This document shows positions 12,605-26,532 of a DNA stretch of 64,000 nt, one piece after another. The stretch is taken from contig JAPEIS010000010.1 in the NCBI GenBank assembly GCA_029531795.1, positions 2,356,001-2,420,000 on the forward strand, given 5' to 3'. The first letter of the stretch is position 1. The number at the start of each line of letters is the position of its first letter. Under the pieces are notes generated by a model. The model saw only the letters and a list, made by a program, of their open reading frames with translations, searched no databases and had not been told where the DNA came from. Made by a program: the position numbers and the translations under genes. The stretch is from Sclerotinia nivalis. Lineage: Eukaryota > Ascomycota > Leotiomycetes > Helotiales > Sclerotiniaceae.

Positions 12605-14617
12605 CTCTTTATAACGAAAAAAACATTAAATCAATAACAAATTGGATGGTTTGAAATCCTGGCAAACTTCTAGTTCGAGATATCATATCGAGTAAAAGTA
12701 AATAATACTGTAGTAAACACTTTGAACTACTACAATCAGGAAATGGAAGTTCAAAAGATATTACATTCTAAACAACGCATTCAAACTTTGTTTCTATTAA
12801 AAGTTCTTAACAAAAAGATATTAAATGAGCTTAGTATGAAAAAAAGAGAGATAGTTATTATTCTAGTTATTGAAGTAAAAAAACTTGATTTTATAAATCG
12901 TATTCTATAAGCTAATCGTATATATCTATTTGTACAATCAAAATACAATTTAACAACTAATTTGAAAAAAGGATATTCAATATACAATAATTTATTACTT
13001 TACAAAGATTAATTAATTATACCCGATATAGATAGTTTTCGTATTAATCTTATAAAAGAAACTTATATTTAGATCTTTTCAATTTATCTTAATAAAACCA
13101 AAACGAAGTTGATTATAAAGAAGCGATACTTTTGGAAGGGAATGATTGATTTTATCGATCAATATATCGATAATTGTATCATTTATTACAATTATTATAT
13201 TCCAAAAGATCGAACGTTTGATTTCTTGTATCTTTTGTTTATCTCTATCAAGCCTTGAGCAAATGTATCGATGGGCTTCAAATTATTTCCAAAAGACAAA
13301 TATGGATACAATAATGTTTTTGTAATTATCGATAGATTATCGAAACAATCAATATATATTTCTTATTATCATACTACAATTGCTTAGGAAATGATTTTAA
13401 TATACCTGAATTATATTTACCGTTGGAAAGATGCCCCAATTATTATTACATTCAATAGAGGTTTATAATTCATATCCAGCTTTTGAAACGAATTTATATA
13501 AATCCTAAACATCAAACTAAAGCTATCCATAATCTATCATCCTTAAACAAATAAATAGATCGAAATCATAAATCAATATTTGAATCAACATCTCCGACTT
13601 TATATCAATTATTATCAAAATAATTAATCGAAACTTTTGTATATAATGGATTATATACAATTTACTATACTTTACAAAAGTTTGGAAATGTCCTTCTTCG
13701 AATTGCAAAACAAATATTCCCCAATCACTTCTTTCGATTGGGATAGATCCTTTTCCAATACCCTTTATATAATAACAAAGAAGTTAAATTATACAAATAT
13801 GTAAAACTTCTTCAAATATATATATAAAACTTGAAAAATAACTAAAGATATCTTTTCCAAAATACAACAAAAGAAGATGAAAAATATCAATCGTCATCGA
13901 AGATCGATTGATTTTTAGATAGAAAATGAAGTATACATTACCATTAAGAACTTTATTATAGAACGATTTAATTGCAAGCTTGATCTATAGATGATAGGGT
14001 TATACCGTATTCTTGGAAAAATAAACTATTTATATCAATTGAATTTTCCTGAAAGTATGAATATATATAAAATCTTCTCCCCCGATAAATTACAAAAAAC
14101 TACAGGAAACCCTATTCCCGAATAATACAACAAACCTCCTTCTTCTATTATAGTTATTGTAGATACAGAATTCGAAATATAACAAATTCTAACTTCAAAA
14201 CTCCTTTATAAATAAATTCGATATAAAATAAAATGAATAAGATATAACAATGATTCTATATAATATTACTATTCCAATATCATATACACTCTACACAAAA
14301 TATAAAAATTTCATACTCAAAATCCCGAAACTATAAAGCCCTCTAATCACCTCCCTGAATAAATAAAAACTTGGAAAAATAATAACAACGATTATAATAA
14401 GTTTACAAATAGCAAATTTATAAATAAAATAATTAAATAATATTATTTATCTATTCTCTTTCCCTTCGAAAACAAAATTACAATCAATTCATAATTCATT
14501 CGAAAAAATCATTTGTTGTTTTTGCTCTTTCTATCGATTATTTGTTTACTTTAATTTTTTATTTCGTTTTTCTTCTTCCTTACCTCTATTTTATTCAATA
14601 TACTACAATTGTATATC
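12605..14617 (+). pseudogene. Element A RNase H end, integrase and chromodomain, degenerate
   Basis: Continues element A after insertion B. The frame reads TLYNEKNIKSITNWMV (end of RNase H). Integrase core motifs follow at about 13280-13360 (FPKDKYGYNNVFVIIDRLSK) and a degenerate QxNRGxxF-like box near 13450. At about 13920-14110 comes the GDEVYIT-like C-terminal domain (ENEVYITIKN, GLYRILG, LNFPESMNIY, FSPDKL). A chromodomain-like segment ends near 14300 (KIKWIRY-type). The region breaks off at target duplication ATATC (14613-14617), where element C inserted. Confidence 0.8.
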
Positions 14618-14780
14618 TATCACGGTGAGGGAAAAGGTATGTGTAGGTTTGATCTATTGTTGTACTATGAGGAGGAGAAGAAGGTTAAGGAGGTGATCTG
14701 ACTATATAGAAGTGAGTGTATGCATGTGTGCCTAAGGCATACATGATCACGTGCAGGTGAAGGGAGATGAACTTGTAATA
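14618..14780 (-). repeat. LTR of element C (outer left, 3' LTR)
   Basis: 163-bp repeat shared with 21207-21369 and 26533-26695. It contains the conserved block ATGCATGTGTGCCTAAGG. The terminal GTAACA seen in the other copies is GTAATA here, a C-to-T change. It may be a recombinant between the 3' LTRs of copies 1 and 2, because it borders the ATATC target site that also flanks the 5' LTR of copy 2. Confidence 0.88.
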
Positions 14781-17000
14781 GTATTTCCTCTTCAAGAAAC
14801 CCATTTGACCTCAAATGGGCATTAAAAAATAAAGAAAAATAAAGAAAAAAAAATACAGATCTCTTTTTTCAATTAGGTTTTTGAACAAAAAACATATGAT
14901 ATCCTTTAATAATATTATATCCCTTATTGTTATAATATGTAATATATCTTTAGGCGAAGCAAACAATCTTGGTGCGAATGAATCTTTGTAGAGTAGGTGT
15001 AGCAATTGTGCTGTGTGACTCCGATTGCAAATTCTGTGGTTCCGGTTATAATATAGTAGTGTCGGGGTGCTTTAGGATTCAAGCTGACAGTTTTGGCTTC
15101 TCTGAATGAAGGCGATGATATTCGATAAGAATCTTCTCGTTACCCTTTAAGTCATTAGCTGGTTGCCAAATTGATGTGTAGTATCTCCATTTGACCAAAT
15201 AATGATGGTCATCCTTATCGTGATTATCTAGAACTCCTTCAAATATTCATTTCTGAACAGGCTTATTTTCATTGTCGTCTCGTTTCAAAATTCTGTCCCG
15301 TGTAGTCAGGGATTCTGATTCGTTAATCGTTGTTTGAGCCGGGAAGTGAGGATTAATATGAGTTAGAAGTAAAAGAGAATAATGGAAAACAGGGAAGATT
15401 TTAATGTTCTTAGGTAATTAAACAAAACAAATACAAAAATAAACTTTGATAATCTTGTAAAGATCAATTCATTTATCATCTAGCTTTTTTGTTTTATACG
15501 AAGTTTTTATATTCTTGATATTGATAAAGACTTTCTGGTTAGCCGTATAGCAAAATGAATCAGAGTGGTAGCGGTTAGTATAGTCCTTATAAGTAGCAAT
15601 TGCTTGCTATACAAAAGCACGGAGTTGCTTCAAAATATGTTCTATACGATTTGTGGTTCTATTATCTTTAAAGAATTCCTGTTTTTGTATTAGAGTTGTA
15701 TCCGGTGGGCAAGGTTTACTAGGCTCAATGTTTAGGTATGGATTAAAGCTGTAATTGGCGAAGAAAGGTGAGCAACCAATTGTTTTAGAGATCAAATTAT
15801 TGGATACAAATTCGGTTAAGGGTAGTTAATCCAATCAATTGTTTTGATGATAATTAACAAAAGCTCGTAAATATTGTTTTAGAATCGAATTAATACACTT
15901 AATCTGATTATCTATTTGAGGATGAAAAGCTAAAGAATATTTTAAGGTAACTCCCAACCGCTCCGAGAATTGTAATCAGAATCCTAATACAAACTGTGTT
16001 TCCTGATCAGAAATGATATTATTCGGAAATCCATAAAGTGTATAGATATAGTTAATAAAAGTATCGATTAGCTTTTTTGTTGTTAGTGTATGTATACCGA
16101 TGAAATGTTTCATTTTGGTTAATTTGTAGATTATTATCAAGATATGTTTATAGGTAGAATTATAATGAGTGCAATCCGGGAGCGGTGTAATATAGTTGAT
16201 TGAGATATCAGATTATATGCGAAAAGGGATAGGTAGCAATTTCAAAAATCCGGGAGGCGTCGATTTGGACGATTTGGTATAAATATAAAGTTTGCAGGTT
16301 TTCATATAGGATGTGATTTTTAAATGCATATTAGATTATTAGTATGTATGAGAGACAAGATCGATCGTTTTAATTCGATTAGGATGACCGGCAGGATTAG
16401 AAGAATGAGTTCGATAGATAATTTGGAGTTTGAGTTCATTGTCTAATGGAATCCAAATCTTATTTCGATAGTAAATTCTATTATTTTGGATTGAACAATT
16501 TTGTATAGCGATTCGGAGGGTTTTATAATGCTCTTTTGGCTATTTAGTTATCGATGGGTTGTTAAGAGTAGAGATAAGTTGATTTATGATATTGGATTTA
16601 GTATATATTGTATTGATTAAGGTATCAATTGGTTGGTCGTGGAGTAATACTATTGTTTCCATTAATGCCAAATTGATATATCCAATCAAATCCTTATAAA
16701 GGTCATCATCAAAATGGTTTTAAGAAAGGACAACGCGTTCTCGATTCTTTAAACGTTTATTGTTTGGATTAGAGCGATACAACTGATCTTCGTGTTTTCT
16801 ATTTAGTACGTTTGATCGAATAGTTTTGTTTCCTGGTCGATAGACTATACGGAAATTATATTGAGATAGAAATTCAGATTATTGTATTTACCATTGATTG
16901 AGAACTTTTGTAATCATAAAATATTCGAGGTTTTTATGATCAGTAAGAATCTCGAATTCCTTTTGTGAGCTTTGGAGCTTTAGATGTTATTCTTTTATTG
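14781..17000 (-). pseudogene. Element C1 integrase and RNase H end, degenerate
   Basis: Minus-strand remnants of the pol 3' half. The open piece 15607-15795 (starting from a non-ATG frame position) contains ISKTIGCSPFFANY, the motif that follows the integrase core in gypsy elements. Core-like sequence extends up to about 16450. The stretch 14781-16044 (1264 nt) has no counterpart in copy 2. Stops are frequent on this strand and none of the frames is functional. Confidence 0.65.
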
Positions 17001-18120
17001 TCTTGATAATAGCGAATAGTTTTTTATTGTAGATCTCATAATTGTATTTCGTTGTTGTATACTTAGATGAAAAGTAAGCGATTGAATACAAAACGTTATC
17101 ATTATCGTATTGCGAAAGAACTCCTTTTAAAGTCTAATCGGAAATATCGGTTTCCAAAATAGTTTTCTGTTTGTAATCAAAGTATATCAAAACCGGCGCC
17201 ATTGTGAAAGCTTTTTTTAAAACATCAAAAGTCTTTGTATAATCTACAGTCCAATCCTATATAATATTCTTTTGCAAGAGATCGTTAAGAGAACAACAAA
17301 TCTTTGAAAAATCTTTTATAAAATATCAATAGAAATTGGCGAAACCGAAAAATCGTTATAAATCTTTTATATATAAAAACAATTCCCAAGATATAATAAC
17401 CATAATCTTTTTTTGATCTATTTCGATATCTTCGATTGTAATGATAAGATCCAAATACTTTGTCTTCGTAGTTTCGAATTTGCATTTGTTAATATCAATC
17501 TGTAATCTAGTATTCATTAACTTTTGAATTACTTGGCGGATATACTCTTTATACTTTACAGGATTATCGGAGTAGATTAAAACGTTATCGAAATATACAG
17601 TGCAATACTTATTCAACTTGTCGAAAAATATATGATTGATATAATATTAGAACGATACAAATACATTATAGAAACCGAAAAATATAACCAGAGATTCAAA
17701 AAGACCAAAACGAATAATAAATATAATTTTCCATTCATTCTTTTCAATGATTCGCAATTTGTTAAACGTTATAATGATATCAAGCTTAATATAAATTTTT
17801 GTATTGCAAAAAGCATCCAGCGTTTCGCAAACGATAGGTAATGGATAACGATTCTTTATAGTAACATTATTTAGTCCTCGATAATCTTGACAAATACGGA
17901 CCCCCTCTCCCGGTTTGACAGTTAATAATAAAAGAGAAGCGCACTGCGATCTCGATTCCCGAATAAATCTTTTGGAGAGATTATCATCAAGCTATTTGTA
18001 TATCACTATCAACTCCATTAGCAATAAAAGGCGGTTTTTGAAATAAAATGGCTCTTTATCGGGTATCAACTCAATTTTGTAATCCCAAATTCGACGAAGC
18101 GGCAATTTATCTATATAATA
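17001..18120 (-). pseudogene. Element C1 reverse transcriptase, degenerate
   Basis: Open pieces 17285-17485 and 17356-17616 on the minus strand cover the palm and thumb. The catalytic box reads YFDNVLIYSDN, so the second catalytic Asp is Asn. It is followed by a CKFETTKTKYLDLIIT-like thumb motif. Copy 2 retains an intact YLDDILIYSDN at the same place, so copy 1 lost the catalytic residue through a G/A change. Confidence 0.8.
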
Positions 18121-18399
18121 TAAAAGAAAAACAAAAAGTTTGTCTTATAATTATATAAAAAGCCTTTGTCGTATTTGATCGTCACTAAAAGAAGGTTTGC
18201 CGGTTAAAAATTTATCGATATCAGTTTCAAAGATCTTTCGCAAATGAAGCGGCTTGTAATAATCATATATAAAATTATAAAGTTGTAGTAAAGTTCTAGA
18301 AAGTATCTCATTATATTGTTTTGCTCTTGTAAAATCGATCGAAAATCCTTTTCTGTGAATATCAAGGATAATGTAGCCTATCGTAGATAATCTTGCTTA

Positions 18400-19500
18400 A
18401 CAATTTTTTGTGCAGTATTCAATTCATCCTATATCAATTGGATAGCCCGAATGTTATTTTATTGATAAAACGAAACAAAGTTAGAAGTTTGTAATCAATG
18501 AATATCATTTATATTTGAGTTTGTATCTTTGTAAATAGGTATAGGGAATTCTTTAACAGAAAATAAAGGCAAATAGTTTTTTGGGTTGTGAATAGACCAA
18601 TACCGATTTGCAATCTTTAAGATCGATTTTGGATATAGACAATTAGGAATCATTTGTATTTGATTATTTGATTCTCTGTAGTGTTTTATTCGATAATGAT
18701 TTATATCAAATGTCAAACCTTACTGAAATTCGAGATCAATAGAAGAATCATTAGATTGTGATATATAATTTTCATTTGGTATTTCTTCAATAAAAGGTTT
18801 TTTATAAGAAATTCTTTTAAAAGTAGAAAACATTTGAATAGATAAACAATCGATATCGTTCTTTGGATAATTCTCGATATATAAAAAGTGGTATTTATAA
18901 ATTATACATTTAGCTTTTATATCAGAATCGATAAGGAATTTATTTAAAGATTCGATAGTATCAATGATCTGTTATGGAGTAACTTTTGCTAGATCCTTTT
19001 GTTCCTTGATTGAAGATGGGATTATTGGTGCAATAATTGGCTCTGAATCATGATGTGCTAAACAATTGGAAGTATAGTATTTTAAAGAGAATATTAAACT
19101 TATCTCCATCCAATTGATAATAGGATTGTAGTATTGTAACTATAGTAAGTTAAAGATTAACGGTGTCTCTGATGAAAGCTGGGTGATGTAAAAGGACCAA
19201 TATTCATAATAATCCCCCATAACGATTTCCATTACAAAATATTCTGTAATTCTGTCGGCGATCTTTCCATCGGCAAATCGGAGTTCGCAAGGGTGAAGTA
19301 AGAATTGTATTTCAATATTGTGTTTGGAAGCAAAAGAACAATCAGCAAAGATTTTTTTAGAGTATTCATTATCAATAAGATTTGTAATAGTAAAAGGATT
19401 TTCATATATAAAGAATATAGTAGTTTTAATAAGTAGAGATTTGTTATTCATAGAGTTGAGCTGTAATGATTTATTTCTATTTATTCTTTGATTTACTTTT
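18400..19500 (-). pseudogene. Element C1 protease region, degenerate
   Basis: The minus-strand open piece 19140-19451 reads FTITNLIDNEYSKKIFADCS, then ELRFADGK and SSETPLIF. This is the layout of a retropepsin, with the active-site D-S/T-G triad replaced by DNE. The following piece, 18495-18716, lies between protease and RT. Confidence 0.7.
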
Positions 19501-19559
19501 TTGCCTTTAGTATTCCTCTACAAGCGATTTTTCGTAGAAATTAATCTTTTCCCTGTTCA

Positions 19560-20926
19560 GGATTTTCCTTGATTGAATTGGGTATAAAGACAACCTCCTC
19601 TGATTCGATATAGCTTTGCCATTGTGCTTGATTCAGATGCTGTTGACTTTGTACTCAATTACCAGTATATCCTCCTCGAAATCCATTGCGATTATTATTA
19701 AACCTATTGGTATTTCGAAAAGCCGGAACAGCAGTGTGTTGATCAGGGGCCGGATTAGTTGAAGCAGTAGTATTGCAATTGGAAAAAGTATTAATGAGAA
19801 CTTGTTTGCTAGAAAGAAGATTACTATTGATACCATAAATAACATAATAATCAATCTGAAGGTAGCCGATTCTACTACAATAATTGCAAGAAACCATAGG
19901 ATTAAATTTCTTTTTCTTATTTTGCGGATCCTTTTTCTATTGTTCTTTTTGTTTCATTGTATTGAGATCTATAGGGTTATTATCAGCAACAAATGCTTTA
20001 CCAGAATTTTTGTTATAATACTTAGTGTTATGAAGATTCTGATTCCAAGTAAAGAATTTCTTTTGCCAATTATCAATATCGTCAACTGTGTAGAGGTTCG
20101 AATCATTAATGACCAAAGTTCGAAGGGAGATTGTAACCTTTTGTTTCATCGTGTTAACAATTTCGTAATCAGATTTGTAGTAAGAATTAGCAAGATGAAA
20201 CAACGTAGAAAAGAAAACCGAAAAGGATTCTTTTGGATTTATAGAAAGCTTATCGAATTTGAGCGAGGCTTCCCTTTCGATATCCATAGAGATATATAAT
20301 TTGTTCAATTTGACCAAAAACGAAATAACAGAATCGAAGTAAATAGAATCGTCAATGAATCTAGTAATATCTGTAATACACTTTTGTTATATTTGACTAT
20401 CGAAAAGACTAATAATATAGTTAATCTTCTTTTATTCGAAAACAAAAAGTTGTAAGTCGATTATTTAATAGAATTGCAAATCCAATTTTCAAGACTGATA
20501 ATCCTTTTGTTAGACGAGAATATTAGATCTTTCGCTTTTAAAAACGGATGGGTTTTTCTGAGTTTGATAGGGAGTAATCGATTTCTGGTTAGTGGTAGTA
20601 TCACTGGTATCCAGTTGAACTTGTTTGCTGATTAGAATGCAAAGAAGTTCGATGTTTTTCGTTTTGAATTCTTCGATTTTATTTGTTTGAATAACGATAT
20701 AGGTAGTTTGAATAATAAAGCGATCTTCGATGATAGAGAAAATATGATTCAGGTAAGTAGTTTGTTTATTAAGACCGATAATGAGGTTTGGTATTACTGG
20801 AGTATCCAATTCTGTTAGGATTTGTATAATAGTAGATTATTAACCAAAAACTCGTTGGATTTTAGTACGAATTCCTTCGATAAAAGTAGGAGTTGTATTA
20901 TTAGTAGATATAGAACTGGAAGCCAT
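19560..20926 (-). pseudogene. Element C1 gag with degenerate zinc knuckle
   Basis: Read on the minus strand, gag can begin at ATG 20926 (MASSSISTNN...). The capsid segment, 19937-20317, includes LYISMDIEREASLKFDKL and a central W-x-K-K-F-F motif. The zinc knuckle at about 19835-19890 reads CNYCSRIGYLQIDYYVIYG: the His and the last Cys of the CCHC box both appear as Tyr, which C-to-T mutation of CAC or G-to-A of TGC would give. In-frame stops are present. Copy 2's equivalent start codon has become ATA. Confidence 0.78.
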
Positions 20927-21206
20927 TATAAAAAGAATTAAAATTGTATAAAATAATCGATAAGGAATTTGCGATTGTACAAAAGCAATCAAAAACAGAT
21001 ACAGAAGTCTACGAATAAATACGATCGTATAAAAGTAATCAGGGATCAGAAGCTACATAAAAGCAAATAAGAAATGCGATTGCACAAAAGTAGATGAGTT
21101 ACGATGGTGCGAAAGCAATCGAAAACAGATATAGAAGTCTACAAATGATTTAGCAAGGCTAGATCACTTCGTAAAGTGACGGAGCCTTTGAAAGGGTAGT
21201 ACAAAC

Positions 21207-21369
21207 TATCATAGTAAAGGAAAAGGTATGTATAGATTTGATCTATTATTGTACTACGAAAAGGAGAAGAAGGTCAAGAAGGTGACCTGACTATATAGAA
21301 GTGAGTGTATGCATGTGTGCCTAAGGTATATATGATCACGTGCAGGTGAAGGGAGATGAACCTGTAACA
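21207..21369 (-). repeat. LTR of element C (middle; 5' LTR of copy 1)
   Basis: 163-bp LTR identical in extent to the two outer copies. Its right flank (from 21370, GATATAGC) is internal element C sequence that aligns with copy 1 at 16045, so the LTR joins directly to a truncated second copy. Confidence 0.88.
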
Positions 21370-22549
21370 GATATAGCTAATAAAAGCATCGATTAATTCC
21401 TCTATTGTTAGTATATGTATATCAATGAAATGTCTTATTTTGGTTAACCTGCAGATTACCATCAAGATATATTTATAGATAGAATTATAACGAGTGCAAT
21501 CCGGGAATGGTGTAATATAATCGATTGAGATATCAGATTATATGCGAAAAAGGATAGGCAACGGTTTCAAAAATCCGGGAGGCGTCGATTTGGATGATTT
21601 GATGTAAGTACAAAGTTCGCAGGCCTTTACGTAGGATACAATCTCCAAATGCATGTTAGGCCATTAATATGTACAAAAGATAAGATCGATCGTTTTAATT
21701 CGATCAGGATAGTCGGCAGAATCAGAAGAATGAGTTCGATAGATAATTTGGAGTTTGAGCTCATCGTCTAATGGAACTCAAATCTTATCCCGGTAGTAAA
21801 TTCTATTATTTTGAACCGAACAATCTTGTATAGCGATTCGGAGAGTTTTACGATACTCTTTTGATCATTTAGTCATCAATGGATTGTTAAAAGTAAAGAT
21901 AAATTGATCTATAATATCGGATTTAGTATATGCTGTATCGATTAAGGTATCAATTAGTTGGTTATAGAATGGTACTATTGTTTCCATTGGTATCAAATTG
22001 ATATATTTAATCAAATCTTTATAAAGATCATCGTTAAAATGATTCTAAAGAAGGATAATGTATTTTCGATTCTTTAGACGTTTATTGTTTGGATCAAAGT
22101 GATACAGTCGATCTTTATGTTTTCTATTTAATACGTTTAATCGAATAGTTTTGTTTTCTGATCGATAGATTATACGGAAATTATATTGAAATAGAAATTC
22201 AGATTATCATATTTGCTATTGATTGAAAGTTTTTGTAATTATAAAATATTCGAGGTTTTTGTGATCAATAAGAATCTCGAATTCCTTTTGTGAGTTTTGA
22301 AGCTCTAAGCGTTATTTTTTTATTATCTTGATAATAGCGAGTAATTCTTTGTTGTAGATTTCATAATTGTATTCCGTTATTATATGTTTAGATGAAAAGT
22401 AAGTGATTGGATACAAAACGTTATCATTATTGTATTGCAAAAGAACTCCTTCTGAAACCCAATCGGAAGTATCGGTTTCCAAAACAATTTTCTATTTGTA
22501 ATCAAAGTATATTAAAACTGATACTATTGTGAAAGTTCTTTTTAAAGTA

Positions 22550-23420
22550 TCAAAAGCCTTTGTATAATCTATAATCCAATTCTATGTAATATTCTTTTGC
22601 AAGAGATCGTTGAGAGAGTGATAAATCTTTAAAAAATCTTTTATAAAACGTTGATAGAAATTGGTGAAACCAAGAAATCGTTGTAAATCCTTTATATATA
22701 AAAACAATTTCTAAGATATAATAACCGTGATCTTTTTTTGATTTATTTCGATATCTTTGGTTGTAATGATAAGATCCAAATATTTTGTTTTTGTGGCTTC
22801 GAATTTGCATTTGTTAATATTAATCTATAATTTAGTATCTATTAATTTTTGAATTATTTGACAGATATGCTTTTTATGCTTTACAGAATTATCGGAGTAG
22901 ATTAGGATGTCATCGAGATATGTAGTGTAATATTTATCCAACTTGTCGAAAAATGTATGATTGATATAATGTTGGAACGATGTAGGTGTATTGCAGAGAT
23001 TGAAAGGTATAATCAGAAATTCAAAAAAACTAAAACGAGTAATAAATGTAATTTTCCATTTATCCCTTTTGGCGATTTGCAATTTATTAAACGTTGTAAT
23101 GATATCAAACTTGATATAAATTTTTGCATTGTAAAAAGTATCCAATGTTTTGCAAACGATAAATAATGGATAACGATTCTTTATAGTAACATTATTTAGT
23201 CCTTGATAATCTTGACAAATGTGGACCCCCTTTCCTGACTTGGCAGTCAATAGTAAAGGAGAGGTGTATTGCAATCTCGATTCCCGAATGAATTCCTTGG
23301 AAAGATTATTATCAAGCTATTTGTGTATCATTATCAACTTTATTGACAATAAAAAACGGTTTTTGAAATAAAGTAATTCTTTATTGGGTATCAATTCAAT
23401 TTTGTAATCCCAAATTCGAT
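22550..23420 (-). pseudogene. Element C2 reverse transcriptase, partly preserved
   Basis: The minus-strand frame 22825-23274 keeps a recognisable stretch: SGKGVHICQDYQGLNNVTIK, then FDIITTFNKLQI, the palm motif PTSFQHYIN and the catalytic box YLDDILIYSDN with both Asp residues. The 22550-22810 piece is the thumb and connection region. It is the best-preserved pol fragment in the island, but stops on both sides show it is dead. Confidence 0.82.
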
Positions 23421-23879
23421 GAGGCAGCAACTTATCTATATAATATAGAAGGAAGACAGAAAGTTTGTTTTATAATTATATAAAAAGCCTTTATCGTATT
23501 TGATCATTATTAAGAAAAGGTTTACTAATTAAAAATTTGTCGATATCAGTTTTAGAGATTTTTTACAAATGAAGCGGTTTGTAATAATCGTATATAAAAT
23601 TATAAAGTTGTGGTGAAATTCTAAAAAGCATCTCTGTTATATTGCTTTGCTCTTATAAAATCAATCGAAAATCCCTTTTTGTAAGTATCGAAGATAATAT
23701 AACCTGTTGTAGATAATTTTGTTCAATAGTTTTCTGTACAGTATTTAATTCATTTTATATCAATCGGATAATTCGAATGTTATCTTGTTGACAAAACGAA
23801 ACAAAACTAAAAGCTTACAATTAACGAATATCATCTATATTTGGACTTGTATTTTTGTAAATAGGTATAAGGAATTCTT

Positions 23880-24900
23880 CAACAGAAAACAAAAGCAAAC
23901 AGTTTTTTGAATTGTAAATAAACCAACACCGACCTGCAATCTTTAAGATCAATTTTGGATGCGGACAATTGAGAATCATCTATATTTGATTATTTGATTC
24001 TTTGCAACACTTTATTCGATAATGATTCATACCAAACATCAAACCCTATTGAAATTCGAGGTCAATAGAAGAATTGTCAGATTATAATATATAATTTTCA
24101 TTTGATATTTCTTCAATAGAAAGTTTTTCATAAGAAGTTCTTTTAAAAATAGAAAGTGTTTAAATAGATAAACAATTGATATTATTCTTTAGATAATCCT
24201 CGATATATAGAAAGTAATATTTATAAATTATATATTTAGCTTTTATATCAGAATTGGTAAGGAATTTATTTAAAAGTTCGATAGTATCAACGATTTGTTG
24301 TGAAATAACTTTTGCTAGATCCTTTTGTTTTTTGATCGAAGATAGGATCGTTGATATAGTAACTGATTCTGAATCATAATATACCAAGCAATTGGAAGTA
24401 TAATAATTTGAAGAGAATATTAAACTCATCTCTATCCAATTGATAGTAGGATTATGGTATTGTAATTATAGTAAACCAAAGATTAATAATGTCTTTGATG
24501 AAAACTAAGTAATATAAAAGGATCAATACTTATAATGATTTTTTATAACAATTTCTATTACAAAATATTCTATCATTCTATCGGTAACCTTTTCATTGGT
24601 AAATCGGAGTTTGCAAGGGTGAAGTAAAAGTTATATTTCAATATTATATTTGGAAGTAAAAAAACAATTAACAAAAGCTTCTTCAGAACATCCATTATCA
24701 ATGAGATTTATAATAATAAAGAAATTTTCATATACAAGGAATATAATGGTTTTAACGAGTAGAGATTTGCTATTTATAAAATTAAACTACAATGGTTTAT
24801 TTTTATTTATTCTTCGATTTACCTTCTTACCTTTAATATTTCTTTACAAACGATTTTTCATAGAAGTTAATTTTTTCTCTGTTCGGGACTTTCCTTGACT
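23880..24900 (-). pseudogene. Element C2 protease region, degenerate
   Basis: Colinear with the copy 1 protease region at 18400-19500. The open piece 24160-24429 corresponds to the segment between RT and protease. The rest is riddled with stops. Confidence 0.6.
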
Positions 24901-24909
24901 GAATTGGGT

Positions 24910-26250
24910 ATAAAAACAACCTTCTTTGATTTGATATAGTTTTACTATTATACCTGATTTAGATATTGTTAGTTTTGTATCCAATTATTAGTATATCCTT
25001 TTCGAAATCTATTACGATTATTATTAAATCTATTGATGTTTCGAAAAGCCGGAATGGTAATGTATTGATCAGGAATCGGATTAATTGAAGCAACGATATT
25101 GCAATTGGAAAAGGTATTAACGGGAACTTGTTTACCAAAAAGAAGATTACTATTGATATTATAAATAATATAACAATCAATTTGAAGATAATTGATTCTA
25201 TTACAACAATTGTAAAAAACTGCAAAATTAAATTTTTTATTTTTATTTTGCAGATCCTTTTTCTGTTATTCTTTTTGTTTCATTGTATCGAAGTCTATAG
25301 GGTCATTATCAGCAATAAATGTTTTATCAGAATTTCTGTTATAATATTCAGCGTCACGAAGATTCTGATTCCAAATAAAGAATTTCTTTTGCCAATCATC
25401 AATATCGTTAGTTGCGTAGGGGTTCGAGTCACCAATGACCAAAGTTCGAAGGGGGATTGTAACCTTTTTCTTTATCGCATTAACAATTTCGCGATCAAAT
25501 TTGTAATAAAAATTAGCAAGATAAAACAATATAGAGAAGAAAACCGAAAAGGATTTCTTTGGATTTATAGAAAACTTATCGAATTTGAATAAAGCTTTTC
25601 TTTCGATATCTACAGAGATATATAATTTATCCAATTTGGTTAAAAACGAAACAGCAGAATCGAAGCAAATAGGATTGTTAACGAATCTGATGATATCTGT
25701 AATACACTTTTGTTACACTTGATTATCGAAAAGATTAATAGTATAGTTAATCTTCTTTTATTCGGAGACAAAAAGTTGTAAATCGATTATCCAATAGAGT
25801 TGCAAATCTAATTTCCAGGATTGATAATTCTTTTATTAAACAAAAATATTAGATTTTTCGTTTTTAAAAACGAATAGGTTCTTTTGAGTTTGATGAGGAG
25901 TGGTCGGTTTTTGGTTAGTGACAATATCATTGACGTTTAGCTGAGTTTGCTTGTCGATTAGAATATAAAGAAGCTTGATATTTTCCGTTTTGAATTCCTC
26001 AATCTTATTTGTTTGAATAACGATATAGATAGTTTAAATAGTAAAACGATCTTCGATAACGGAGAAAATATAATTCAGGTAAGCAATTTGTTTATTAGAA
26101 CTGGTAATGAAGTTTGGTATTATTAAAGTATCCAATTCTGTTAGGATTTGTGTAATAGTAGGCTATTAGTTAAAGATTCGTTAGATTTCGGTACGAATTC
26201 TTTCAATAAAAATAGAAGTCGTACTACCAGCGGATATAGAACTGGAAGCT
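24910..26250 (-). pseudogene. Element C2 gag, degenerate
   Basis: The minus-strand piece 25266-25634 is the homologue of the copy 1 capsid segment (LYISVDIERKALFKFDKF against LYISMDIEREASLKFDKL). At the position of the copy 1 start codon, copy 2 has ATA. The antisense open frames in both copies are shadows of this conserved segment. Confidence 0.75.
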
Positions 26251-26532
26251 ATTGTAAAAAGAATTACAATTGTACAAAGTAATCGATAGGGAATTTGCGA
26301 TTGCATAAAAGCAATCAAAAACAGATACAGAAGTCTACGAATAAATACAATTGTATAAAAACAATCAAGGATTAAAAGCTATACAAAAACAGATAAGAAA
26401 CGCAATTGCACAAAAGTAAACGAATTACGACAATACGAAAGCAATCGAAAACAGGTACAGAAGTCTACAGATGATTTGGTAAAGCCAAATCACTTCGTAA
26501 AGTGATGGAGCTTTTGAAAAGGTAGTACAAAC

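Larger units (their letters stand above)
14618..21369 (-). mobile_element. Element C, copy 1: gypsy LTR retrotransposon (- strand)
   Basis: A 6752-bp element read on the minus strand, with its 5' LTR at 21207-21369 and 3' LTR at 14618-14780 (163 bp each). On the minus strand the order is gag (start codon at 20926), zinc knuckle, protease, reverse transcriptase, RNase H and integrase. A purine tract (GAAGAGGAAAT, about 14784-14794 read on -) lies next to the 3' LTR. The left flank is the target duplication ATATC (14613-14617); its partner lies beyond copy 2, at 26696-26700. All frames carry stops. Confidence 0.82.
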
